Source: Planctomycetaceae bacterium (GTDB lineage: Bacteria > Planctomycetota > Planctomycetia > Planctomycetales > Planctomycetaceae). From it: a stretch of 64,000 nucleotides of DNA. How positions within the stretch are numbered: the first letter of the stretch is position 1; each line of letters opens with the position of its first letter. Positions 28,776 through 36,465 of the stretch are shown here, piece by piece. The stretch spans positions 496,001 to 560,000 of the forward strand of contig CP051247.1 of NCBI GenBank assembly GCA_017795105.1. The letters run 5' to 3'. The notes beneath the pieces were generated by a model. It saw only the letters and a list, made by a program, of their open reading frames with translations. It was not told where the DNA came from and searched no databases. The translations under genes and the position numbers were made by a program.

Positions 28776-30716
28776 GTGCTGACCCATCGTCTTTCCGCTC
28801 TCGTGCTCGTTCTCTCGGCTTTTTGTGGAAGCCATTCGGCCGTCGCACAGGAGGCAAATCCTGCCCTCTTGCCCGAGTACGATTTGAGCGTGGAAGCGCC
28901 ACTGTTTCAGTTGAGGCCGGCTCGTATTCAGGAGCTCTCTGCGCCTGGCAGCGGGAAAATCACGCAGCTTTCCGCCAGCCTCGGCGATCAGGTTCGTCGC
29001 GGGGAGATCGTGGCCAGAATTCAGGTCGATCGCCTTGATGCGTCCGTCCGTCGGGCCATCGGCGACATCTACACGCTCCGGCAGCAGGAAGCAGCGGCCC
29101 GCGCCGCTGAGGACGACGAACAACTCGAGTCGCTTGCACGTCAGATGGATGCCGCGAAAGTGCGACTGCGCGAGGTGGCGGAGCAGCTGCGGAATCTCGC
29201 AATTGTCTCTCCGTGCTCCGGAATTATCGATCGGCTTCAGATTCTCTCCGGCGAACAGGCGCGGCGAGGGCAGCCACTTCTGAGGATCGTCGAGACAACT
29301 CGACTGCAGTTGAGAGTTCCGATTGATGCCACGAATCTGGAACCGGGACAGAACGTCCCCGTCCTCCTGACACGCGGTCGCACAGTGGGAACGATTGCCG
29401 ATGTTGTCCCTAACGATGGCTCTGCCGATCTGTACGCCCCGTTACTCAAGCAACCGGCGATCGCGATTGTCGTGCTGGGCAACGATAATCAAGCCCTGAA
29501 CGACGGTGAGTTCGCCTATCTTCCGATCACGCCGCTGGCTCTTCTTCCCGAAGCCTTCGCTGAAAAGCTCGACAAGATCAGCCCGCAGGTGAAGGTCATT
29601 TCTGAAGCCGGGGAATTATCGACGATTCCAATCTCGATCATCGGTCCTGCTGGAAACGGCAAGGTGCTCGTGGCGGGCGGGTTTGCCGACGACGAACGAA
29701 TCGTACAGCCAGCTCCTCCGGAAGAAGGGAGTGACGAAGAACAATGGGAACCGGTTCCGGAGACCCTGATCTTCGCCAAGCAGGAAACGATCTATTCCCC
29801 CCGTCAGTTCGCTTCTGCACTTCCGGCCCTCGCAGAGACGCTTCCTGAGATCGCCGCCGTTGCCCACGATGGCGGAGAGAAAACATTTCGGTTTTCCGGT
29901 CCCTTCGAACGCCCCGATTCGCTTCAGGATCTCCTGATGGCCGATGAATACCCTCTCTGTCTGACCAGTGAGAAGAAGGCCGCAGAGCTTCTCGGTATTT
30001 CGTCGGCTGACATGGCTTACTTTCGGGAAGTGCACAACTACTTTCAGCAGGAAGCGATCCGGCGGCGTCTCGCCATCAAGCAGATTGATGACCTGAAAGC
30101 AGCCACTTCCTCTGGCACTTTGCCCGACTTCGTCGACGCAGTTGCGAAGCTCAACGACGACTATCTGGCCGCCACGACAATTGTGAGCGACTATCCGGAT
30201 GAAGACACTCAGCTGGCGGCCTGGATCTCCGGATTCGGCAATCAGGTTCTGTTTACGGAGACCGGCCAGGCTCTGCTTGGCCTGGAGGACTCCCAGATTC
30301 AACAGATGCAGCAGATGCGGCGTGTGCTGAACGAACAGCGACAGGAGATGCTGGAGAGCTTCCTGAACGGCCAATCCGAGCGAGACAAGCTCATCGAGGA
30401 TTCCCGCGCCATGCTTCAAGCGTGGTCCTCTGATCTCGAACTGGCGATCTCGCCGAACCAGGCCGAGAGACTCGACGCTCTCGCGATTAACGACCAGCCA
30501 GCCGACTCCGCGCCGGCAGAACCTGCGACAACGACCGCGACTCCAACTGCGGACGATGACGACGAGCCCGCCCCCCGTGTGGCTCTCCCGGCCGCACTTC
30601 AGCAGCCCGCCGAGTCGACGCTCGTTCCTTACCTCATCTTCGGGGGAGGAGCTGTGCTCGTGATCGCAGTGGCAATCACCGGCTTCGTTTTCTACCGGCG
30701 GCGCAAGAAGGCCTAA
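28776..30716 (+). CDS. HlyD-like (barrel-sandwich hybrid) protein with C-terminal membrane anchor
   Basis: A 646-residue protein with a GTG start. A signal peptide (cleavage near AVAQE) is followed by a periplasmic-adaptor-like region: a lipoyl-like half (GSGKITQLSASLGDQVRRGEIVARI, residues about 50-75), an alpha-helical hairpin (QEAAARAAEDDEQLESLAR...AEQLRNLAIVSPCSGII) and a second lipoyl half. The remaining 400 residues are a largely helical unknown region, then an acidic Thr/Ala/Asp linker and one transmembrane helix near residues 617-640 ending in RRRKKA. Anchoring at the C-terminus rather than the N-terminus is unusual for an adaptor. No transporter or outer-membrane channel gene is adjacent. 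It precedes the HEAT lipoprotein gene in the same direction. Confidence 0.75.
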   Translation: MLTHRLSALVLVLSAFCGSHSAVAQEANPALLPEYDLSVEAPLFQLRPARIQELSAPGSGKITQLSASLGDQVRRGEIVARIQVDRLDASVRRAIGDIYTLRQQEAAARAAEDDEQLESLARQMDAAKVRLREVAEQLRNLAIVSPCSGIIDRLQILSGEQARRGQPLLRIVETTRLQLRVPIDATNLEPGQNVPVLLTRGRTVGTIADVVPNDGSADLYAPLLKQPAIAIVVLGNDNQALNDGEFAYLPITPLALLPEAFAEKLDKISPQVKVISEAGELSTIPISIIGPAGNGKVLVAGGFADDERIVQPAPPEEGSDEEQWEPVPETLIFAKQETIYSPRQFASALPALAETLPEIAAVAHDGGEKTFRFSGPFERPDSLQDLLMADEYPLCLTSEKKAAELLGISSADMAYFREVHNYFQQEAIRRRLAIKQIDDLKAATSSGTLPDFVDAVAKLNDDYLAATTIVSDYPDEDTQLAAWISGFGNQVLFTETGQALLGLEDSQIQQMQQMRRVLNEQRQEMLESFLNGQSERDKLIEDSRAMLQAWSSDLELAISPNQAERLDALAINDQPADSAPAEPATTTATPTADDDDEPAPRVALPAALQQPAESTLVPYLIFGGGAVLVIAVAITGFVFYRRRKKA

Positions 30717-31022
30717 CCTGCGCCGGTACTTCGCCGGAAACAGCGACGCTCCCTTAATCGCCGATCCAGCAATCTCCTATTTCTTCGCCCCTCCATCCGC
30801 TTCACATTGGGAAAGCTGCGCAAGAGCAATCGGTCCCTCCTCGAATGCTGAATTTGTCGGGCATTTCGGTTCGATGAATGAAAGGGTTCGTACCGGTCGA
30901 CGCGCCGGATGTAAACGACGATCAGAGCAAAGCGTGCCAACCGCTTTCGTCCAGACGTCACATTCAGGGAAGGGAGTTGTCGTCATCCATTGGATGTGAC
31001 TTCAACGGGGGGAATTAAAGCG
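30717..31022. other. Intergenic region before the HEAT lipoprotein gene
   Basis: About 306 bases. A purine-rich ribosome site (GGGGGGA) lies just before 31023. I see no clear terminator for the HlyD-like gene, no convincing promoter and no small gene. Confidence 0.45.
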
Positions 31023-32978
31023 ATGCCAAGTATTAGAACATGTCTTACTTATGGCCTGCTTGCCGCTTCGGTGACGGGCTGCCAGTCCGTTCGCTCCCTG
31101 AAAGACGGAATCGCCGACAAGATTCCGACGGGACGTTCGCGAGAAACGGCCGTCGAATCAGCCGCCGTCGCAGAGGCGACTGAACAGGCCGAAGCGGCTC
31201 AGGAAGCTGTCGAACAGCCTGCCGAAGAATCGGCCGAACAGGTTCTCGATGTCAGAACCGCCAGTATGAGCAAGGAGATCCCCGCGAGCGGGTCATCTCC
31301 CGAGACGGCTCCGGGGACCGAGCCAACCCCGGCTGTGAAGACCGAGACCGCCGAAACTGCCGGTCAGGATCCCGCTGCTCAACCGGCCATTGAAGAAAAG
31401 GTCGTCGCAGAGCCGACCACCGAGCAGAACGTCGCCGCTCGTGCGGAAGCCGAGCCGAAGGAAGGCGTTCAGTCCGAAACCGAACAGCAGGTCGCCGTGC
31501 AGCCCGAAGCCAGAAAGAAGCCCGAAGGGCGGCTCTCTCGCTTCTTCGGAATCTTCCGCGGCAACCGTGACAAGGCCGCGAGCTCGGACAAAGTCGCCGC
31601 CGCTGATGAGTCTTCGCAGGCTCTTCCAGAGCAGACCACTTCCACCGAAGAAACCGAGGTCGCACTCGGATCGACCAGCGACACCGACATGCTGAGCGAG
31701 CAGTTGAGTCAGCTGAACGAGGCCTCTGGCCTGAATCAGGACGTTGCGAAAGCAACTGCACCTGAGACTGAGAAGTCGGAAGAGGATGTTCAACAGGCCA
31801 ACCTGGCCCTCAGCGATCACGATGATGCCGCCTTCGATCTCATGTCCTATGGGGATGCATCGGTGCCGACGGCAGAACTCGAAGACTCCGTTCTGAGTGT
31901 GAAACAAACTGCAGAAGCTGCCGTGCCTTCGGAAGGCGATCTCCCTCCTTGGGCTCAGCCGGAAACCGTCGAAGCTGCCGTTAAGGAAGCCGCTGCAGAT
32001 GTCGTCGAAGACTTCCCCTGGGTGAAAGAAGCTCAGCAGGCTGCCGATGTTCCGGTTGCAACTAAGCTGATCAAAGAAGCTCAGGAGACTGTCGAGAAGG
32101 CGACAGCTCCACTCGAGAAAGCAGAGACGGAAGAGGTCGCTGCAGCTGACACGACAGAAGTGGAAGCCGACACGAAGACAGTCATTTCGCCAGAGATTCT
32201 GACCCTGCTCGACCAGGCACTGGGTGATCGCGAGTGGCGAAACGCCGGTTCTTACCACAACCCGGCCGACAATCGCGAGCTGTCTCCGGAAGTGAAACAG
32301 ATCCGTCAGTTGCTGCTTAGTGAAGACGCCAATCTGCGAATCCAGGGACTCCGTCGGGCTTATGAGCGGGGCGGTGACTCGGTTGCCGTATCCCCTGAGA
32401 TCGTCGAACTCATGAACGACAGCGATCAGAACGTTCGGGCTCATGCCGCCTGCACGCTCTACCACTGGAATCAGCAGATCGATGACGTCACTTCGACGCT
32501 GGGTGAAGTCGTGACTTCTCAGGATCAGAAAGCTGTTCAACTCGCCGCAATGTACCTCGGCGACATGTCCCGCCAGACCGAGCAGATTGTGCCGATCCTG
32601 GAAACGGCTCTACTGAGCTCAGATGGTCTCTCGGCTCTCTATGTGTCGGAAGCTCTGCTGAAGCACCAGCCGGACCACGTTGATGCGATGCTGCGACTGA
32701 CTCATCTAATCCGTCATCAGGATACGCAGGTTCGCTGGTTGACCGCACACGCTCTTGGCTCAGTCCGGGGCGACCTGAAACCCTACGCCGTTGAAGCACT
32801 TCGTTCCGGTCTTCGCGACGTCGATGACCAGGTCCGCTGTGCCTCCGCTCTCTCGCTGGGCGGACTGGGCGATGCTCCTCAGGTTGTTGTCGCCGAGTTG
32901 AAGTTCATCTCAAATCACGGCTCGCCGGAAGTTCGCGATGCCGCCAACATCGCTCTCGACTGCCTGCAGAACCACTGA
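31023..32978 (+). CDS. HEAT-repeat lipoprotein with long acidic low-complexity region
   Basis: A 651-residue protein from the ATG at 31023. The N-terminus is a lipoprotein signal with lipobox VTGC (Cys at residue 20). Residues about 35-390 are low complexity, dominated by Ala, Glu, Thr, Val and Pro, and are probably disordered. They are interrupted by one basic amphipathic patch, GRLSRFFGIFRGNRDK. From about residue 420 to the end come HEAT-like helical repeats (EDANLRIQGLRRAYERGG, DSDQNVRAHAACTLYHW, DVDDQVRCASALSLGGLG, GSPEVRDAANIALDCL). HEAT repeats bind protein partners, so this looks like an envelope-tethered scaffold on a long flexible arm (inference). Confidence 0.8.
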   Translation: MPSIRTCLTYGLLAASVTGCQSVRSLKDGIADKIPTGRSRETAVESAAVAEATEQAEAAQEAVEQPAEESAEQVLDVRTASMSKEIPASGSSPETAPGTEPTPAVKTETAETAGQDPAAQPAIEEKVVAEPTTEQNVAARAEAEPKEGVQSETEQQVAVQPEARKKPEGRLSRFFGIFRGNRDKAASSDKVAAADESSQALPEQTTSTEETEVALGSTSDTDMLSEQLSQLNEASGLNQDVAKATAPETEKSEEDVQQANLALSDHDDAAFDLMSYGDASVPTAELEDSVLSVKQTAEAAVPSEGDLPPWAQPETVEAAVKEAAADVVEDFPWVKEAQQAADVPVATKLIKEAQETVEKATAPLEKAETEEVAAADTTEVEADTKTVISPEILTLLDQALGDREWRNAGSYHNPADNRELSPEVKQIRQLLLSEDANLRIQGLRRAYERGGDSVAVSPEIVELMNDSDQNVRAHAACTLYHWNQQIDDVTSTLGEVVTSQDQKAVQLAAMYLGDMSRQTEQIVPILETALLSSDGLSALYVSEALLKHQPDHVDAMLRLTHLIRHQDTQVRWLTAHALGSVRGDLKPYAVEALRSGLRDVDDQVRCASALSLGGLGDAPQVVVAELKFISNHGSPEVRDAANIALDCLQNH

Positions 32979-33004
32979 TCACGCCGATCAGAATTGAGAA
33001 CTAT

Positions 33005-33036
33005 ACGCCGCGGAGCCAAACTCCGCGGCGTTTTTT
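33005..33036 (+). terminator. Rho-independent terminator between convergent genes
   Basis: Perfect 11-base arms, ACGCCGCGGAG and CTCCGCGGCGT, with loop CCAAA and a T-run. It ends the HEAT lipoprotein gene. On the minus strand the flank is less T-rich, but it may also serve the DUF455 gene. Confidence 0.85.
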
Positions 33037-33055
33037 CATTGGTCTCGAAGAACGC

Positions 33056-33853
33056 TCACAATTGTTTGCCATCGGTCCATGCTTCGAGTCGCTCGACGAA
33101 CTCGGGCGGCATCCCGGCGGCCAGCCGAGCCTCACGTACAAACTTGTCACCACGAGCCTTCGAAGGTCGGAGCGGCCAGTGCAGATGCAGAGCCCAGAAC
33201 TCCCAGAGGTCGGCGTTTGTTCCTGCAGATGCGCTGAGCCATTCCCAGCCAAAGCGGACGTGCTCGATCTCATCGCGATGGATAATCCTCATCAGAGCCG
33301 CACTCCGCTGGTCGCCGACGGCGTCGAAGGCCTCCGCGAATTCCAGTGAGTGATCGAGATTCGCCCCTTCGAAGACGAGTGGCAAACCGGCCACGTAATC
33401 GACGATGGACTCGAAGTGCTGCACCTTCTTCCAGATGTAGCAATTCACCGGCAGAGATCCGAACGGGACCTGCAGTCGCGAGGCCCGCTCGGCATGCATG
33501 CGGGTATGTTTCTGCTCGTCGCGAATCACATCGGCCAGACCAAGCCGGAATTCAGGCGGGGCTTCCGGGAAAGCGAGCAGCACCCAGGCCATCGCTTCGA
33601 CAGCCTGCAACTCGTGGTTCGCCATGATGTGATGAGCGATCCCACGTTTGATTGGGTCGTGAAAACTGCCGAACTTTGGCATCGCGGGGGCGGACCGCCG
33701 AGCGGCAAAGACGAGATCTTCACTGCGAGCCGGCACTTCAATCCGCACGGCGTCTCCCGGATTTTCGTCGGTCCAGTGTCCATCCCCGACCGAGAGTTTC
33801 TCGTAGAGTTCTTCAGAAAGCAGAATCGTTTCAGCGAACTCTCTGAGTTCCAT
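33056..33853 (-). CDS. DUF455 family ferritin-like protein
   Basis: A 265-residue cytoplasmic protein. Ferritin-like metal-ligand helices are visible by pattern: HHIMANHELQAVEAMAW, IRDEQKHTRMHAERAS and MRIIHRDEIEHVRFGWEW, giving the E...ExxH repeats of di-iron four-helix bundles. This matches DUF455, a family with no settled biochemical role. Related ferritin-like proteins include tRNA-hydroxylating MiaE, so a di-iron oxygenase is a reasonable guess. It lies 32 bases downstream of the FtsX-like permease gene in the same direction. Confidence 0.82.
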   Translation of the reverse strand: MELREFAETILLSEELYEKLSVGDGHWTDENPGDAVRIEVPARSEDLVFAARRSAPAMPKFGSFHDPIKRGIAHHIMANHELQAVEAMAWVLLAFPEAPPEFRLGLADVIRDEQKHTRMHAERASRLQVPFGSLPVNCYIWKKVQHFESIVDYVAGLPLVFEGANLDHSLEFAEAFDAVGDQRSAALMRIIHRDEIEHVRFGWEWLSASAGTNADLWEFWALHLHWPLRPSKARGDKFVREARLAAGMPPEFVERLEAWTDGKQL

Positions 33854-33885
33854 CAGTATCTCGCTCTGGTGGCAACCAGGATATC

Positions 33886-35055
33886 TTAGAAGAGAATCCG
33901 CTCAATCCAGGGATGACCGGCGTAGTAGAGCCCGACCGTCAGCAGGGCGGTGAAGGGCGGAGTCAGCAGGAGGATAAGCAGCAGATCGCAGATGATCAAT
34001 TGACCGCGAAGCCATCGGCTTGCCCCCAGGGCCTGAAACGTCCGCATCTCATCCCGTCGCAACTGCAGCGAAAAGATCACGACAACCGTGAACAGGACGC
34101 CCACAATCACGCCGAGTGCGAGCACGATTCCGTCAACGACGCGTTGCACGTTCAACAATACATCGATCAGTTGCTCGACGACATCGACTGGTCGTACGGT
34201 CAACAGATCAGCTCGCCCCTGCTGGCGTCCTTCCCAGATGACTCCACTCCGGTTGTCATGCGGAAACACAAGAGCAGCCGTCAACGGGAACTCGTCTGGG
34301 GTCCCATGGAAGTGGAAGGAACCTTCGTTCTCTTCGGTCACTTCAAGATACTGGACGCCGGCCGCAGCGAGTTGAGCGTGAGCAGCTCCTGCTCTCCCGC
34401 CTTCCTCAGACGCATGCAGCCCGGCATCATGCCCATGCCCGATTCCTTCCAGCAACCAGGCGGTTCGAACATGTACGAACACCGCCCGGTCATCCGCGGT
34501 TCCGGTCGGCGCCAGAATCCCCCGGATTCGCATCCTCAATGGCAGCGCTCCGACCGGCTTCAGAAACGACTCGCTGTCGCTGACCAGAGAATCGCCGACG
34601 CCAAGCTGAAGCTCGCGAGCCACTTCGGCCCCGAGCATGCAATCACCAAGTCGTTCCCATTCCGATCCCCGATGCAACAGCAAACGACGTTGCCGAAAGT
34701 ACCCGAGAGTCGTTCCCACAATTGGAAAATCGCGAGTCGAATACTTCACGTGCAGAGGGACCGCCGTGACGAGGTCGCCGGCCTCAATTGTCTCCGCCTG
34801 CCCGTAAGTGAAGGTGGGGAGGGCGATACCCTCAAAATAAAGACTGCTGACAGTCAGATCCGCAGCGCTGCCCGGCGATCCTACGACAAAGGGAGAGCCC
34901 TGTGCGCGATGCAGCAGGGCCTCCTGAATCGTACCCGTCAGCAGATGGACCGCGACGGGAATTGCGATCGTCAGACAAAGGCTCAAAGTGAGCAGGATCG
35001 TCCGCAGTCTGTGATACAGGGCGTACCGCCAGGCCAGATACAACAGACGACGCAT
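33886..35055 (-). CDS. FtsX/MacB-like ABC transporter permease (orphan)
   Basis: A 389-residue membrane protein from the ATG at 35055; a TTG four codons upstream is possible. The layout is that of FtsX-like permeases. One N-terminal helix (about 15-42) is followed by a large extracytoplasmic domain of roughly 220 residues and a C-terminal group of helices (DGIVLALGVIVGVLFTVVVIF-like and LIICDLLLILLLTPPFTALLTV-like). The coupling region RRDEMRTFQALGASRWL matches the family pattern of RxEIgtlRAlGas. No ATPase gene is next to it. It follows the DUF1552 gene by 34 bases and precedes DUF455, so its partner must be encoded elsewhere. Confidence 0.82.
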   Translation of the reverse strand: MRRLLYLAWRYALYHRLRTILLTLSLCLTIAIPVAVHLLTGTIQEALLHRAQGSPFVVGSPGSAADLTVSSLYFEGIALPTFTYGQAETIEAGDLVTAVPLHVKYSTRDFPIVGTTLGYFRQRRLLLHRGSEWERLGDCMLGAEVARELQLGVGDSLVSDSESFLKPVGALPLRMRIRGILAPTGTADDRAVFVHVRTAWLLEGIGHGHDAGLHASEEGGRAGAAHAQLAAAGVQYLEVTEENEGSFHFHGTPDEFPLTAALVFPHDNRSGVIWEGRQQGRADLLTVRPVDVVEQLIDVLLNVQRVVDGIVLALGVIVGVLFTVVVIFSLQLRRDEMRTFQALGASRWLRGQLIICDLLLILLLTPPFTALLTVGLYYAGHPWIERILF

Positions 35056-35089
35056 GATCGATCTCAATTCATCCCGTTCGCCGCCCGGC

Positions 35090-36454
35090 TCAAGCCAGGT
35101 TGGTCAGGCGTCCCGTGCTGTCGCCGAACGTCTCGACCGGACAACCGACGCGATCGAGCATCGAGAGGTACAGGTTTGCCATCGGAGTCTCTTTCTCATA
35201 CTCCAGATGTCGCCCCGTCGTAATCGTACCCGATCCTTTACCGGCGACCACGATCGGCAGATCGTGATGATGATGGCGGTTGGCATCGCTGATTCCACTA
35301 CCGTAGAGAATCATGCAGTTGTCGAGCAGAGTCCCTTCGCCTTCCGGAATCGATTTCATTTTCTGGACAAATCGGGAGAACTCAGTGACCAGATACTGGT
35401 CAATCTTTTGCAGCGAAGCGACCTTGTCAGCATCGTCGCGATGATGCGACAACTGATGGTGGGCTCCCTTCACGTCGAGGTTCGAGTAGGTCTTATTCGA
35501 ACCGCCGTCGGCCAGCATGTACGTCGCCACACGGGTCGTATCGGTCTGGAATGCAAGCAGCAGAACGTCGTACATCAGCTGAATATGGGAACTGATTTCG
35601 GCTGGAACGCCTTCCGGAACTTCGAAGTCCGGTGGCACGACATTCTTCTTCGGAGTCTCACGACCGATTCGCTGTTCAATCTCGCGAACACTGGTGAAGT
35701 ACTCATCCAGCTTCTGCCGGTCAGTTACCCCCAGTTTGCCCTGCAGTCGTTTGGCGTCGTCTGACACCAGATCCAGAATACTCGTCCGATAGAAATCCCG
35801 CTCCTGACGTTTCTTAACATCCGTCACCGAGGTCCCGAACAGGCGTTCGAAGGCCAGTTTCGGACGAATCTCTTTGGCCATCGGCTGGTTCGGAGACTTC
35901 CACGAGATGTTCGACTGATAGGCACAGCTGTAACCAGAATCACACACGCCGGCTTTGCGGCCGGCTTCGATACCGATTTCCAGCGATGGAAGATGCGTTT
36001 GCGAACCGAGTTTGGCAGCTGCGACCTGGTCCACCGAAGTGCCAACAAAGATGTCGGCGCCACCGGTCTTCCGTGGCTGGGAAGCGGTGAGGAAGGAGGC
36101 CGAGTTCCGAGCGTGATCCCCGCCTCCATCGCCGTTGGCGCGAGCTTTGTCGTGCGTCAGGCCGGACAGGAACAGGCAGTCATCCTTGACGGGGGCAAGA
36201 GGCTGCAGCGTCTTTGAGAGTTCGAAATCGGCGCCACTTCCTTTGGGGCGCCAGTCCGGCATAATCGCACCGTTCGCGAAAAAGACAAAGGCCATACGTG
36301 TTGGCGTCGCGGGAGCTGCGGCGGCGGGAGCGGCCATGGCGGTCGAAGACATCACTTCGAGCCAGGGGAGTCCCATCACGGCTCCTGCTCCACGAAGAAA
36401 ACTGCGTCGATCCAGGGCAACATTGGCAACACTGCGGCGGGCTTTAGAAGTCAT
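35090..36454 (-). CDS. DUF1552 domain-containing protein, Tat-exported
   Basis: A 454-residue protein from the ATG at 36454. The N-terminus is a twin-arginine signal (ALDRRSFLRGAGAVMGLPWLEVM, with cleavage after AMAA). The body is a DUF1552 protein: GADFELSKTLQPLAPVKDDCLFLSGLTHDKA, GGDHARNSASFLTA and the late GTLLDNCMILYGSGISDANRHHHHDLPIVVAG, with a His cluster. DUF1552 is related to the DUF1501/sulfatase-like superfamily and in planctomycetes almost always follows a DUF1592 heme protein, as here (11 bases apart). The function of the pair is unproven; planctomycete-specific polysaccharide or C1 chemistry has been suggested. Confidence 0.9.
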   Translation of the reverse strand: MTSKARRSVANVALDRRSFLRGAGAVMGLPWLEVMSSTAMAAPAAAAPATPTRMAFVFFANGAIMPDWRPKGSGADFELSKTLQPLAPVKDDCLFLSGLTHDKARANGDGGGDHARNSASFLTASQPRKTGGADIFVGTSVDQVAAAKLGSQTHLPSLEIGIEAGRKAGVCDSGYSCAYQSNISWKSPNQPMAKEIRPKLAFERLFGTSVTDVKKRQERDFYRTSILDLVSDDAKRLQGKLGVTDRQKLDEYFTSVREIEQRIGRETPKKNVVPPDFEVPEGVPAEISSHIQLMYDVLLLAFQTDTTRVATYMLADGGSNKTYSNLDVKGAHHQLSHHRDDADKVASLQKIDQYLVTEFSRFVQKMKSIPEGEGTLLDNCMILYGSGISDANRHHHHDLPIVVAGKGSGTITTGRHLEYEKETPMANLYLSMLDRVGCPVETFGDSTGRLTNLA

Positions 36455-36465
36455 CGCGATCTTTC

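Noticed and set aside
33913..35223. Plus-strand frame opposite the FtsX-like permease
   Set aside because: The composition is polar and unstructured, while the minus strand gives clear membrane helices and the permease coupling motif.
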